A stretch of DNA of 64,000 nt from Pseudomonadota bacterium (GCA_023394965.1 JAEWZX010000042.1:62001-126000), one strand, 5' to 3'. Counted from the first letter of the stretch, positions 42,507-52,925 are shown. Notes: generated from the sequence alone by a model not told the origin. A program made the numbers and translations.

Positions 42507-43112
42507 TTAGAATCTCACGCCAAGTCCGGCAACGATCTGGTCGGTATGGATATCACCCACATCGCCTCCGACATCGCTGTAGCGCGAACGGCGGTATTCC
42601 ACGCGCCCTTCGAGCGGTCCGGGCAGTTGGAGTTGCAGGCCAGCGCCAAAGCGGACGCCACTGGCGTTTTCCTTCAGCTCGCCGAGTGAACCAGCGCTGG
42701 TAAAGGACTTCGTGTCGAGAGAGGTGTAGCCGAGCTTCCCGTAGGCCGCGATGCCGGGTGTCAGCGCAACGCCGGCACGCGCACCGATGTAATACTGACC
42801 ATCGGCCTTGAGCCCGTCGCGCGCACCGCCAAAGCTGGAAGGGAATTCGGTCGAACCGCCGCTTTTCGACAGTTCACCTTCGACACCCACGAAGGCACTG
42901 CCGAGCGACAGGTCATATCCAGCGGTTACACCGTAGACGGCCGAGTCGGCGTCAGCCGAAATGCTGCCGTCGTCAGTTTCAACGTCGAGCCCTTCATAGC
43001 CTGCCAAAGCACCTACGTAAAAGCCGCCTGGGGCAACATTCTGGCCCTGCGCCATGGCCGGTGCGGCGATCATGCCGGTTGCGATTACGAGCCCTGCGAT
43101 TGTCTTTTTCAT
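42507..43112 (-). CDS. Outer-membrane beta-barrel protein (OmpA/opacity-like)
   Basis: 201-aa protein with a signal peptide (KKTIAGLVIATGMIAAPAMAQ) and an eight-strand-type barrel: GFYVGALAGYEG, YGVTAGYDLSLG, YYIGARAGVALTPGIAAYGKLGY and final strand VAGLGVRF ending in Phe. The ATG at 43112 follows GGAAT; the longer frame from 43178 is not a signal peptide. First gene of the core-like region. Confidence 0.85.
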   Translation of the reverse strand: MKKTIAGLVIATGMIAAPAMAQGQNVAPGGFYVGALAGYEGLDVETDDGSISADADSAVYGVTAGYDLSLGSAFVGVEGELSKSGGSTEFPSSFGGARDGLKADGQYYIGARAGVALTPGIAAYGKLGYTSLDTKSFTSAGSLGELKENASGVRFGAGLQLQLPGPLEGRVEYRRSRYSDVGGDVGDIHTDQIVAGLGVRF

Positions 43113-43307
43113 GAGTATTCCTTTCGTGTGCGATATTCTGCACGTCAGGCCCGTTGGCGAGAACCCGCTTGCGCGCACATGAACCGTTGGACGATACGCG
43201 ATGATCTCACGACGGATGACAGGACTTATCGATTAATAGCTACGGGTAATCCACTGAACGCGTGGCAGCCCGTGACGCTCTACAGGAAGAAAACGAAGGA
43301 AAGAACC

Positions 43308-43979
43308 ATGGCAGACAAGACAATCCTCATCCTTGGCGCATCGCGCGGAATCGGGCTGGGCCTGGTGAAGACCTTCCTCGAACGGGATTGGGACGTAGTG
43401 GCGAGCGAGAGATCGAGAAGCGAAGAACTTCGCGCGCTGGGATGCGATGCATTGCGGATCGTTACCGCCGACGTGACCGACCCTGAAAGCTATACCAACC
43501 TCAAATTTTCTTCCGGTCAGCTTGAGGCTGTCATCATCAATGCCGGTATTTCGGGGGCCGGCCATCAGGACTCAGCCCAAGCCACTGCCGATGAGGTTGC
43601 CCATGTCATGACGACCAACGCCTTCGGCCCCGCCCGCGTAGCGAAAACGCTGCTGCCCGCTATCCGGGATGGCGGTACGCTGGGTGTTATGTCTTCACTA
43701 ATGGGCTCAATCACAGACAGTTCAGGTGGATATGAACTCTACCGTACCAGCAAGGTTGCACTCAATATGCTCGCCAAGGGGATCGCCGAACAGAGTGCCA
43801 GTCAACGCCGGATTGAAGTTCTGGCCCTTCACCCCGGTTGGGTACAAACCGATATGGGTGGGCCGAACGCGACGCTCACGATCGAGGAAAGCGTGAACGG
43901 GCTCGCCAACGTGATCGAAGCTGCAGGCGGCGGCGGTTTCCGGTTCGTGGATTACAGCGGCAAGGAAATCGCTTTCTAA
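43308..43979 (+). CDS. Short-chain dehydrogenase/reductase
   Basis: 223-aa NAD(P)-dependent oxidoreductase: TILILGASRGIGLGLVK (TGxxxGxG-type), NAGISGAG and catalytic YELYRTSKVALNML (Tyr, Lys) after MSSLMGS (Ser). It resembles C-factor-type SDRs. The start at 43308 has AAGGAAAG upstream. Substrate unknown. Confidence 0.9.
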   Translation: MADKTILILGASRGIGLGLVKTFLERDWDVVASERSRSEELRALGCDALRIVTADVTDPESYTNLKFSSGQLEAVIINAGISGAGHQDSAQATADEVAHVMTTNAFGPARVAKTLLPAIRDGGTLGVMSSLMGSITDSSGGYELYRTSKVALNMLAKGIAEQSASQRRIEVLALHPGWVQTDMGGPNATLTIEESVNGLANVIEAAGGGGFRFVDYSGKEIAF

Positions 43980-44029
43980 CCAGCCCCGCTACTCCGCAGT
44001 ACGGAAGCAGGACGAACATCCGCCGCATC

Positions 44030-45166
44030 TCAGCGAATGCAGTGCTGCAAGGCTGTGATAAGCGCATCGGTATCGGCCTCGGTATTGTAAACGTGCGGCG
44101 TCACCCTGAGAGACGAACCGCGCGAGGAGACATGAACCTGCGCTGAGGCAAGGCGATCCGTGAGCTCCGGAGGCACGCCATCTGCAAACTGCAGAGAAAG
44201 AAAATGTGGCGCGCGCGTATCTAGATTCGCAGATTCGAGACCAAGTTCGACTGCACGATCGGCAATATTCTGTGTCGCCTGTCCGAGTGTATCGGAGATG
44301 GCATCCACTCCGAATTCCAGGAGGAAGTCGAGCGCTGCATTCGCTCCCATCAGCAGGGGCGGATTGGATTTCTCGCCCATGTCGAACCGCCTTGCTCCAG
44401 GCTGGAAATCGTCACGATAATCGACGAGGCCCGAGAAATCTTCCGATCCCGCCCGGTTGATCCAATTGTGTTCAATGGGACGTCCATCATAATGCTTTGG
44501 CGCCACATACATCATGCCAATACCGTAAGGCCCCATCAGCCATTTATAGCAGGCTGCGACGGCAAAATCCGGTTGAACTGCAGCAAAGTCTACCGGCATC
44601 GCGCCGAGCGACTGGGTAAGGTCGAGCACCAAGGCAGCGCCGTATTTCCGGCACTTCTTGCCCACTGTGACCAGATCCACAACCCGGCCATCCGCCCAGT
44701 GATTATGCGGTAGTGCTACGATCGCCGTATCGGGACCGATCGCGTCGAGCACGGCTTCGGTCCAGCAGTGTTGCGAAGCGCGGCGTACCGCAATCACTTC
44801 CCCGCCGCTGTCCAGTGCAAGCTCACGCCAACTATAGACATTAGAAGGAAACTGATCAGCCAGGGTTACGATTTTCTGGCCACTCCTCACCGGAAGGTTT
44901 CGTGCCGCAGTCGCCAACCCATAGCTGGCCGAAGGGATGATCGCGATGCTACCTGCATCCACCCCGGACAATCGCGCTGCGCGGCAGCGAAAACCTTCCG
45001 CCAGAGTAAAGAAATCGGCCGGGGGAAAATTCCACGGTTGTTCTTTCAGCCGAGCGCCTTCCATCATCGCATCACTGACACTGCGCGCCAGCGGCGCCAT
45101 ATAGGCGCAATTGAGATAGTGGACACCATCGGGGATAGCGAACCGATCACCCTGTGGCGAAATCAT
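44030..45166 (-). CDS. Class V aminotransferase-fold PLP enzyme
   Basis: 378-aa enzyme of the NifS/CsdA-like fold: YLNCAYMAPLA, PSASYGLATAARNL, LVLDLTQSLGAMPVDF and PLP-binding Lys in VAACYKWLMGPYGIGM. No obvious desulfurase active-site Cys loop, so it may act on an amino acid such as a kynurenine-like substrate. Its stop is 5 bp before the malic enzyme stop region and both are on the minus strand; the start at 45166 lies 4 bp beyond the upstream gene. Confidence 0.85.
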   Translation of the reverse strand: MISPQGDRFAIPDGVHYLNCAYMAPLARSVSDAMMEGARLKEQPWNFPPADFFTLAEGFRCRAARLSGVDAGSIAIIPSASYGLATAARNLPVRSGQKIVTLADQFPSNVYSWRELALDSGGEVIAVRRASQHCWTEAVLDAIGPDTAIVALPHNHWADGRVVDLVTVGKKCRKYGAALVLDLTQSLGAMPVDFAAVQPDFAVAACYKWLMGPYGIGMMYVAPKHYDGRPIEHNWINRAGSEDFSGLVDYRDDFQPGARRFDMGEKSNPPLLMGANAALDFLLEFGVDAISDTLGQATQNIADRAVELGLESANLDTRAPHFLSLQFADGVPPELTDRLASAQVHVSSRGSSLRVTPHVYNTEADTDALITALQHCIR

Positions 45167-45170
45167 CGCT

Positions 45171-47432
45171 TCAGCCTAGCACTCCCGCGCTCGCAAGCAC
45201 GGCCAGCGTCAAGATATCCGGTGCAATCGCCGTCATCGGTGCGATCTGGACCGGCTTTTCCATGCCGATCATCATCGGGCCAACGGTAGTTTCGCCACCC
45301 AGTTCGCGCAGAAGTTTGGCCGAAAGGTTGGCCGATTGCAGCCCGGGCATAATCAGCACGTTCGCAGGGCCCGACAGGCGATTGAAAGGATAAAGCGCCA
45401 TGACTTTGGGGTTGAGCGCAGCATCGGGTGCCATTTCACCTTCGTATTCGAAAGTGACACTGTCATCCGCGTCGAGCAGGGCCACTGCTTCGCGAATATT
45501 GGTGAGCCACTGACCCGAAGGATTGCCGAATGTCGAATAGGACATGAAGGCCACACGCGGTTCATGTCCCATACGCCGGGCCACGGCCGCCGTTTCGCGC
45601 GCAATATGCGCCAGCTGTTCGGCACTCGGACGTTCGTTCATCGTAGTATCGGCAAGGAAGGTGGTGTGATTCTTGCCAATCATCATGTGAATGCCGAACG
45701 GCACCGCGCCTGGCTTTTCATCAAGCACACGGCCGATTTCACGAGCAGTCTGGCTGAACGTACGAGTGAGGCCAGTGATCATGGCATCGCCATGGCCCAG
45801 TGCGACAAGCAAGGCGGCAAAAACGTTGCGTTCCTGGTTGACCATGCGGCCCACGTCACGCTCCGTATAACCTCGCCGCTGTAGCCGCTTGTACAGATAA
45901 TCGACCATGCCCGGCACCTTGTCCGACACGGCAGAGTTTTCGATGATCCAGTCGTCCGGGTCGTCTACTGCGAGCTCGATCAGCTTTTCGCGCACTTTTT
46001 CGGTCCGGCCGACCAGGATCGGTTCGCCATAGCCGAATTCGCGATACTGGATTGCAGCCCGCAGGGCGACATCCTCTTCCGCTTCGGCAAAGACCATCCG
46101 CTTGGGATTGGCTTTCGCCTGCTCATAGATATTGGTGAGCGCTGCAGTGGTCGGGTTAAGGCGTATCTTGAGAGCGAGACGATAGGCGTCGAAATCTTCG
46201 ATCGGAGCCTGCGCCACACCACTATCCATCGCGGCCTTCGCAACGGCGCTGGAGACGACTTCCATCAGGCGCGGATCGAATGGTGCTGGAATGATGTATT
46301 CTTCACCGAACTGGTGGCTAACGCCATAAGCCGCAGCCACTTCGTCCGGAACGCGCTCACGCGCTAATTCGGCGATGGCCCGCGCCGCGGCAACTTTCAT
46401 CTCTTCGTTGATCGCGGTTGCCTGCACATCCAGTGCGCCGCGGAAGATGAAGGGGAAGCCAAGCACATTGTTGACCTGGTTGGGGTAATCGCTGCGACCG
46501 GTGGCAATGATCGCGTCTGGACGAACCGCCTTGGCATCTTCGGGCATGATCTCGGGGATCGGATTGGCCATGGCGAAGATGATCGGCCTGTCGGCCATTT
46601 TCGCCACCCATTCGGGCTTCAGCGCCCCCGCGCCGGAGAGCCCGAGGAAGATATCCGCACCTTCCAGAGCTTCCTCCAGGCTCGTCGCGGCTGTTTCAAC
46701 AGCATGCGCACTCTTCCATTGGTCGACATTGTCACGACCCGGTGTAATGGGCCCCGAACGGTCGCAAACAATGACATTCTCATGCGGTATGCCCAACGCC
46801 TTGACCAGAGCGGTACAGGCGAGCGCGCTGGCCCCGGCCCCATTGACCACCATTCTGCAGTCTTTCAGTTCACGTCCCGTGAGGTAGCACGCATTAAGCA
46901 GGCCGGCAGCTGCGATGATCGCGGTGCCATGCTGGTCATCATGCATGACAGGGATTTTCATACGTTCGCGCAGCGCCTGTTCAATGATGAAGCATTCGGG
47001 TGCGGCGATATCTTCCAGATTGATGCCACCGAAGCTTGGCTCCATCAAAGCCACTGCCTCGATGAACTTATCCGGGTCTTCCGTATCGAGTTCGAGATCG
47101 ATAGCATCGACATCGGCGAAGCGCTTGAACAGCACGGCCTTGCCTTCCATCACCGGCTTCGATGCCAGCGCCCCAAGATTGCCGAGACCCAGGATCGCCG
47201 TCCCATTGGTAATGACAGCGACCAGGTTCGAACGGGCTGTATAGCGCGCCGCATCCTTGGGATTGGCTGCAATCGCTTCCACCGGAGCCGCCACGCCAGG
47301 CGAATAGGCGAGGCTGAGGTCGCGCTGACTCGCCATCGGCTTGCTGGCGACGATCTCTATCTTACCCGGACGGATCGTCTCGTGGTAGAACAGCGCTTCG
47401 CGCGTGGTGAATGCGGATTTGTCGTCGGCCAT
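45171..47432 (-). CDS. maeB: NADP-dependent malic enzyme with phosphotransacetylase-like domain
   Basis: 753-aa MaeB-type enzyme, malate to pyruvate plus CO2. The N-terminal malic domain has LAYSPGVAAPVE, GTAILGLGNLGALASKPVMEG and VMHDDQHGTAIIAAAGLLNA; the NAD(P) fold shows MVVNGAGASALACTAL. The C-terminal third is the phosphotransacetylase-like regulatory domain (NVLIMPGLQSANLSAKLLR). Divergent from mutS with 114 bp between. Confidence 0.96.
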   Translation of the reverse strand: MADDKSAFTTREALFYHETIRPGKIEIVASKPMASQRDLSLAYSPGVAAPVEAIAANPKDAARYTARSNLVAVITNGTAILGLGNLGALASKPVMEGKAVLFKRFADVDAIDLELDTEDPDKFIEAVALMEPSFGGINLEDIAAPECFIIEQALRERMKIPVMHDDQHGTAIIAAAGLLNACYLTGRELKDCRMVVNGAGASALACTALVKALGIPHENVIVCDRSGPITPGRDNVDQWKSAHAVETAATSLEEALEGADIFLGLSGAGALKPEWVAKMADRPIIFAMANPIPEIMPEDAKAVRPDAIIATGRSDYPNQVNNVLGFPFIFRGALDVQATAINEEMKVAAARAIAELARERVPDEVAAAYGVSHQFGEEYIIPAPFDPRLMEVVSSAVAKAAMDSGVAQAPIEDFDAYRLALKIRLNPTTAALTNIYEQAKANPKRMVFAEAEEDVALRAAIQYREFGYGEPILVGRTEKVREKLIELAVDDPDDWIIENSAVSDKVPGMVDYLYKRLQRRGYTERDVGRMVNQERNVFAALLVALGHGDAMITGLTRTFSQTAREIGRVLDEKPGAVPFGIHMMIGKNHTTFLADTTMNERPSAEQLAHIARETAAVARRMGHEPRVAFMSYSTFGNPSGQWLTNIREAVALLDADDSVTFEYEGEMAPDAALNPKVMALYPFNRLSGPANVLIMPGLQSANLSAKLLRELGGETTVGPMMIGMEKPVQIAPMTAIAPDILTLAVLASAGVLG

Positions 47433-47546
47433 CGGCGTTCCCTTGTGTTACGGTGCCGCCCCTAACCTCTTGCGGCGCGAAGTCATAGGGGGAAAGGCGG
47501 CAGTGCTGACTCCCGAATCGCCGCCACCCCCGCTAGGTCCCCCAGC

Positions 47547-50165
47547 ATGGCCGACACGCCCACCCCCATGATGCAGCAATATCTGGCCCTTAAGCAGGAG
47601 GCTGGCGAAGCCCTGCTGTTCTACCGAATGGGCGACTTCTTCGAACTTTTTTTCGATGATGCCAAAGTCGCTTCGGGCATCCTCGACATCGCGCTGACGA
47701 CACGCGGCGAACATGGTGGACAGCCCGTGCCGATGTGCGGCGTTCCGGTCCATTCGGCGGAAGGCTATCTTGCCCGGCTGATAAAGGGCGGGTGCCGCGT
47801 CGCCATCGCCGAGCAGACAGAAACGCCGGACCAGGCAAAAGAACGTGCGAAACGAGAGGGCACCCCGGTGTCGAAAGCGCTGGTCGCGCGGGATATCGTT
47901 CGCTTCGTCACCGCCGGCACGCTGACCGAAGAAGCCCTACTCGAGCCAAGGCGCGCCAATCTTCTGGTGGCGATCGCTCCGGTACGCGACGGCGTCGGAC
48001 TGGCAGCCTGCGACATCTCTACCGGAAGGATGGAGTTGGAGGAATGCGCGCCCGACGCACTCGATGCAGCGCTGGCGCGGCTCGGCGCAAGCGAAATGGT
48101 TGCGCCAGAAGACTGGGACCATGCACAAATCATCCCCCGCCCCCGCTCCGATTTTCGCAGCGAAGCGGGCGAGTCCCGTCTGAAGGACATTCACGGCATC
48201 GCCACGCTTGACGGGCTCGGCAGTTTCACCCGGCCAATGCTGGCTGCCGCCGCCGGGTTGATTGCCTATCTCGACCATGCGGGGCGCGGGACACTGCCGT
48301 TCCTGCTTCCCCCTGTCGCCCGTGGAAGCGGCGCACATCTCGCCATGGATGCAGCGACCAGGAGCAGCCTGGAAATCCTCGAAGCACAAGGCGGCGGTCG
48401 GGCTGGTAGCCTGATCGCCTGCGTCGACCGCTGCGCCACCGGCGCCGGTGCACGGCAGTTGGCGGAAGACCTGTCAGCGCCGCTCGCGGATCGCGGCGCA
48501 ATCGAACAGCGGCTCGCCAGTGTGCACTATTTTCATGCAGATCCGCTGCGGCGTGCAGATCTGCGCGCCATCTTGCGGCAAGCGCCCGACATCGGGCGCG
48601 CGCTCGGTCGGATCGTTGCCGGACGAGGCAGCCCGCGCGATCTCGGTCAGATTCGCGATGGGCTCTCGGAAGCACGGCGAGTGCGCGAAATGCTCGCCTC
48701 CGGTGCCGATCTACCGGCCCTGCTAGGCCAGATGATCGATGCCCTTCGTGGCCACGCCGCTCTGGTCGATCATCTTGCGCGGGCCCTAGTGCCCTCGCCT
48801 CCAACCGAACGCAGCCAAGGCGGCTTCATTGCCAGCGGGTACGATCATTCGCTTGATGCGCTGCGCGAAACCAGTGGCAACGCGCGCAAGGCGATTGCTG
48901 CGCTTGAGGCGAAGTACCGGGAAGAAACCGAGACGACGTCGCTCAAGATCAAGCATAACAAGGTGCTTGGCTATTTCATCGAAGTGCCTGCCAGGCATGG
49001 CGACAAACTGATGGCTGCCGATAGTGGCTTCACCCATCGGCAGACGATGGCTGGTGCAGTACGGTTCAACTCGCTGGGCCTTCACGAAGAAGCCACTCGC
49101 ATCGCCGAGGCTGGGGCTCATGCGCTGGCGGCGGAAGATGCACATTTTGAAGAGCTGGTAGGCGAAGTGGTCGCGGCACGCGAAGCAATCGCAGCCACGG
49201 CGTCGGCACTGGCACGAATCGACGTCTGCGCTGCACTGGCGGAGCGGGCTGTCGAAGGCGACTGGGCGCGGCCCCAGATGCTTGACGATGCCTGCCTCGA
49301 AATAACTGGCGGGCGGCATCCGGTGGTCGAACAGGCGTTGGCCAAGAGCGGTGACCGCTTCGTAGCCAATGACTGCGCGCTGGGCCCCGACGACAGATTG
49401 TGGTTGATCGGCGGTCCGAACATGGGCGGTAAGTCGACCTTCCTGAGGCAGAATGCCCTCATCGTGCTGCTCGCCCAGGCGGGAAGTTATGTTCCGGCAT
49501 CATCCGCGCTTGTCGGGCTGGCAGACAGGCTGTTCAGCCGCGTAGGGGCGAGCGACAATCTGGCTCGCGGGCGCTCGACCTTCATGGTCGAAATGGTCGA
49601 AACCGCTGCAATTCTCAGCCAGGCAACGGAACGAAGCTTTGTCATTCTGGACGAGGTCGGACGCGGGACCAGTACCTATGACGGAATGGCGCTCGCCTGG
49701 GCCGTGGTGGAGGCTGTCCACGAACAACTGCGATGCCGCTGTCTGTTTGCCACCCATTACCACGAACTCAGCCGCCTTGCCGATACATGCGATGCCCTCA
49801 GCCTGCATCATGTGCGCGCACGGGAATGGAAGGGTGATCTGGTGCTATTGCACGAACTGGCCAAAGGTGCTGCCGATCGCAGTTACGGCCTCTCGGTTGC
49901 CAAGCTGGCTGGCGTTCCCGCGCCGGTGATCAAGCGTGCCAAGGCGGTTCTCGACAAGCTCGAAAAGGGTCGCGAACAAACTGGCGGTCTTGCGGCAGGG
50001 CTTGGCGATCTGCCGCTGTTTGCAGCTACCTCGCAGGCTGAGGAGAACGAACGCGATGACCTGCGAGAGGCACTGCTGGCTCTCGATGTCGATACGCTTT
50101 CTCCACGCGAAGCACTCGGGAAACTGTACGAACTCAAGGCGGAAGCCGGAGAAACCAAGGGTTAA
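47547..50165 (+). CDS. mutS: DNA mismatch repair protein MutS
   Basis: 872-aa mismatch-recognition ATPase: mismatch-binding motif YRMGDFFELF, core LGYFIEVPARHG, Walker A GGPNMGGKSTFLRQN, Walker B FVILDEVGRGTSTYDGMALA and TCHYHEL-type CLFATHYHELSRL. Full family length. The start at 47547 is the first Met before PMMQQYLALK. Confidence 0.98.
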   Translation: MADTPTPMMQQYLALKQEAGEALLFYRMGDFFELFFDDAKVASGILDIALTTRGEHGGQPVPMCGVPVHSAEGYLARLIKGGCRVAIAEQTETPDQAKERAKREGTPVSKALVARDIVRFVTAGTLTEEALLEPRRANLLVAIAPVRDGVGLAACDISTGRMELEECAPDALDAALARLGASEMVAPEDWDHAQIIPRPRSDFRSEAGESRLKDIHGIATLDGLGSFTRPMLAAAAGLIAYLDHAGRGTLPFLLPPVARGSGAHLAMDAATRSSLEILEAQGGGRAGSLIACVDRCATGAGARQLAEDLSAPLADRGAIEQRLASVHYFHADPLRRADLRAILRQAPDIGRALGRIVAGRGSPRDLGQIRDGLSEARRVREMLASGADLPALLGQMIDALRGHAALVDHLARALVPSPPTERSQGGFIASGYDHSLDALRETSGNARKAIAALEAKYREETETTSLKIKHNKVLGYFIEVPARHGDKLMAADSGFTHRQTMAGAVRFNSLGLHEEATRIAEAGAHALAAEDAHFEELVGEVVAAREAIAATASALARIDVCAALAERAVEGDWARPQMLDDACLEITGGRHPVVEQALAKSGDRFVANDCALGPDDRLWLIGGPNMGGKSTFLRQNALIVLLAQAGSYVPASSALVGLADRLFSRVGASDNLARGRSTFMVEMVETAAILSQATERSFVILDEVGRGTSTYDGMALAWAVVEAVHEQLRCRCLFATHYHELSRLADTCDALSLHHVRAREWKGDLVLLHELAKGAADRSYGLSVAKLAGVPAPVIKRAKAVLDKLEKGREQTGGLAAGLGDLPLFAATSQAEENERDDLREALLALDVDTLSPREALGKLYELKAEAGETKG

Positions 50166-50192
50166 CTCACTGCCGGTATTCTCTTCCAAACT

Positions 50193-50582
50193 ATGGCAGG
50201 AGATTTATTCGCTGGTCAGGGCAAGAAGCTCATCGCCATCGGGCTGTTTCTAGTACTTGTGGCGGTGCTTGTAGGCGGTGAGGACAACCCTGGCGTGATC
50301 GGCGGCCTTGCCGATGCGGATGTTACCATCCCTGCGAATACCACGTCCTCAGCTCCCGTCGAACAGGTCAGCGCTCCGCCGCCCCCAGTCCGCAGCGATG
50401 ATCCCGAATTGTCTTCCTGGTACGCGCGTTCGGAAAGCAGTGGTGCGGTAGACCCCGAACCGGTTCAGCCCATCACGCCGGACAACAGCCACCTTATCAA
50501 CGATGCCAGGCCGCTTGTTTCGACAAGCCCGGAAGCAGCAGCATCGGCGGTGATGATCGACGGCACGCTGACGGAGCAGTGA
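50193..50582 (+). CDS. Hypothetical single-pass membrane protein
   Basis: 129-aa protein with one membrane helix (about residues 10-28, KKLIAIGLFLVLVAVLVGG) and a Pro/Ser-rich, probably disordered tail. No family recognised. It follows mutS by 27 bp on the same strand. Confidence 0.7.
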   Translation: MAGDLFAGQGKKLIAIGLFLVLVAVLVGGEDNPGVIGGLADADVTIPANTTSSAPVEQVSAPPPPVRSDDPELSSWYARSESSGAVDPEPVQPITPDNSHLINDARPLVSTSPEAAASAVMIDGTLTEQ

Positions 50583-50616
50583 CGGAACCGCTCGGTTATC
50601 CGCCCATTATTTTGGC

Positions 50617-51027
50617 ATGGCGCAGGACGATCCACCGGAAAATCCAGACAAATCGACCGAATGGGCCGAACTGCGCACCGATCTTGCCGAAGATCGCAGC
50701 ATCATGGCGATGGAGCGAACATTCGCCGGCTGGATGCGCACCGCCTTCGCGGCGATCGGCATCGGGCTCGGCTTCAAGGCGGTCTTCGGTGCCTTCGATC
50801 CACCCTGGCTCGCCAAGGCGATTGCCACCGCGTTCATCCTTGCGGGTGGATGGCTGGCCATCACTGCCCAGAAACGAGCCTGCCGCACATTGGAACGGCT
50901 CGACACGCACAAGTTCGAGGCAATTTCCACCCCGAACTTCCGCGCGCTGGCCTATTTTGTCGCCGCCGGATCCATCCTGCTCACCGCAGGGCTGTGGATC
51001 CTCAATGACGGCAATATTGCCGGCTAA
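50617..51027 (+). CDS. DUF202/YidH family inner-membrane protein
   Basis: 136-aa protein with three membrane helices and the family motif LAEDRSIMAMERTFAGWMRT. Function unknown. It is convergent with the next gene, overlapping it by 4 nt. Confidence 0.88.
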   Translation: MAQDDPPENPDKSTEWAELRTDLAEDRSIMAMERTFAGWMRTAFAAIGIGLGFKAVFGAFDPPWLAKAIATAFILAGGWLAITAQKRACRTLERLDTHKFEAISTPNFRALAYFVAAGSILLTAGLWILNDGNIAG

Positions 51028-51344
51028 CTCCCGTCCGACGGCAGATCGACATCGACCTTTGCGGCCTTGCCATACTTGTCTTCGTTATCGTCGTGATTGT
51101 CCTCGCCACGAAACGCGCCCATGTCGATGCGGCCTGAACTTTCCATGTCACGCATGTGATCAACCGTATCCTGCGTGGAATCGTTCATCAGACCGCTTTT
51201 GTTGTCGCCCTTGACGCTTTCCGTAGGCGATGTGGTTTCGGTCGTCGTGGCCTGCGCCTGCTCGCTTACGGTCTGCGCCTGGCTGCGCTCGTCGTCCTGC
51301 TCGTCATTATGCGTTTCGGGGGCCATGCCGTCGGGGGTACTCAT
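51024..51344 (-). CDS. Hypothetical acidic, disordered protein
   Basis: 106-aa Asp/Glu/Gln/Thr-rich protein (HNDEQDDERSQAQTVSEQA) without a signal or membrane helix. No family recognised; likely intrinsically disordered. AAGGAGAT before the ATG supports expression. Confidence 0.65.
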   Translation of the reverse strand: MSTPDGMAPETHNDEQDDERSQAQTVSEQAQATTTETTSPTESVKGDNKSGLMNDSTQDTVDHMRDMESSGRIDMGAFRGEDNHDDNEDKYGKAAKVDVDLPSDGS

Positions 51345-51394
51345 CGTCTAATCTCCTTTTGGAAGATCAACGGGCGGCGAAGGCAGGCGGTTCC

Positions 51395-52267
51395 TTAGCG
51401 TGTCGGCACAGGCTCTTCGCCCGAATAATCGTAGAAGCCGCGCCCGGTCTTGCGACCGAGCCAGCCAGCCTCGACATATTTCACCAGCAGCGGAGCGGGG
51501 CGATATTTGGCATCGCGAGTGGTCTTGTAAAGGACCATGATGATGTCGAGACAGGTATCGAGCCCGACAAAATCGGCCAGTTGCAGCGGCCCCATCGGGT
51601 GATTGAGACCGAGACGGCAGCCCTTGTCGATATCCTCGATATCCGCGGTCGACTGCCCGAGCACGAACACCGCCTCGTTGATCATCGGCAACAGGATGCG
51701 GTTAACGACGAAACCGGGTTCGTCCTGCGAAAGGACCACTTCCTTGCCCAGGCTTTCGGCGAAGGCAGTGGTACGGTCGGTCGTGGCCTGCGCGGTGGCC
51801 AGGCCGGGAATGACTTCGATCAGCTTCATCACCGGAACCGGGTTGAAGAAATGCAGGCCGATGAAGCGGGCCGGATCGGGTGCATAATTGGCCATGCGGG
51901 TGATCGGGATCGAACTCGTGTTCGATGCCATGATCGCATCGGGCGCAAGGAACTGGCCGGCCTTTTCGAAGATTGCCTGCTTGATCTGTTCTTTCTCGGT
52001 GGCCGCTTCGATGATGAGCCCAGCGTCTTTCATCGGTGCGTAATCGGCAACGGGCGTGATGCGCTTCAGCGTGGCTTCTGCATCGGCGATTTCGATCTTG
52101 CCCTTGCCGACCAGCTTGCCCAGTGCCTTGTCGATTCCGGCATGGGCCTTTTCGGCAACGTCCAGGCTGACATCGGCCAGCAGCACATCCATGCCCTGCG
52201 CGGCCACGGTCTGCGCAATGCCGGAACCCATCTGTCCCGCACCGATAATGGCGACCGTCTTGTTCAT
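51395..52267 (-). CDS. 3-hydroxybutyryl-CoA dehydrogenase
   Basis: 290-aa NAD(H) enzyme of the 3-hydroxyacyl-CoA dehydrogenase family: KTVAIIGAGQMGSGIAQTVA, NTSSIPITRMA, GLHFFNPVPVMKLIEVI (catalytic His and Glu) and GFVVNRILLPMINEA. Acts in short-chain acyl-CoA or PHB metabolism. The ATG at 52267 has AAGGGAAG upstream. Confidence 0.95.
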   Translation of the reverse strand: MNKTVAIIGAGQMGSGIAQTVAAQGMDVLLADVSLDVAEKAHAGIDKALGKLVGKGKIEIADAEATLKRITPVADYAPMKDAGLIIEAATEKEQIKQAIFEKAGQFLAPDAIMASNTSSIPITRMANYAPDPARFIGLHFFNPVPVMKLIEVIPGLATAQATTDRTTAFAESLGKEVVLSQDEPGFVVNRILLPMINEAVFVLGQSTADIEDIDKGCRLGLNHPMGPLQLADFVGLDTCLDIIMVLYKTTRDAKYRPAPLLVKYVEAGWLGRKTGRGFYDYSGEEPVPTR

Positions 52268-52338
52268 CGAAACTTCCCTTCGCATGTGCAGCAAAGTGGG
52301 TGCACTAGCGAAGACACGAAGCGCTGGCTAGCGCCGCG

Positions 52339-52917
52339 TCAGCGGTTGGCGCCGGGTATCCACTTCACGTCGTCCTGCCCGTTGCCATTGGCCACGCGGG
52401 CCAGCACAAACAGATAGTCCGACAGGCGGTTGATATAAGCCAGCGCCTGCGGATTGGTGGCGACCTTTGCCGCCATTGCGGTCATGGCCCGTTCGGCACG
52501 GCGGGCAGCAGCCCGCGCGACATGGAGCCGGGCCGCAGCCTCGCTCCCGCCCGGCAATACGAAACTGGTCAGCGGGGCGAGCCGCGCATTGGCAACATCG
52601 ATTGCATTTTCCAGCCACGCGACCTGTGCGCCCGTCATCCGCAGCACCATTTCCGAGGGCGCGAAATCCTCGTCATCGCCTGCAGGCGTGGCCAGATCCG
52701 CCCCCAGATCGAACAGATCGTTCTGGATGCGATAGAGATCGGCTGCAAACTCCCCCTGCGCCAGGGCGACTGCAGCCAGGCCGAGCAGGGAATTGGCTTC
52801 GTCCACAGCACCAATGGCTTCCATGCGCGCATCGTATTTGGGCAGACGCGAACCATCGACTAGGCCGGTGGTCCCATCGTCACCCGTACGGGTGTAGATC
52901 TTGTTGAGCTTGACCAT
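52339..52917 (-). CDS. Cob(I)alamin adenosyltransferase, PduO type
   Basis: 192-aa enzyme that adenosylates cob(I)alamin: KIYTRTGDDGTTGLVDGSR (ATP site), RMEAIGAVDEANSLLGL, FVLPGGSEAAARLHVARAA and RRAERAM, with NRLSDYLFVLAR. It supplies cofactor to B12-dependent mutases. Confidence 0.95.
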   Translation of the reverse strand: MVKLNKIYTRTGDDGTTGLVDGSRLPKYDARMEAIGAVDEANSLLGLAAVALAQGEFAADLYRIQNDLFDLGADLATPAGDDEDFAPSEMVLRMTGAQVAWLENAIDVANARLAPLTSFVLPGGSEAAARLHVARAAARRAERAMTAMAAKVATNPQALAYINRLSDYLFVLARVANGNGQDDVKWIPGANR

Positions 52918-52925
52918 GCCGCCGG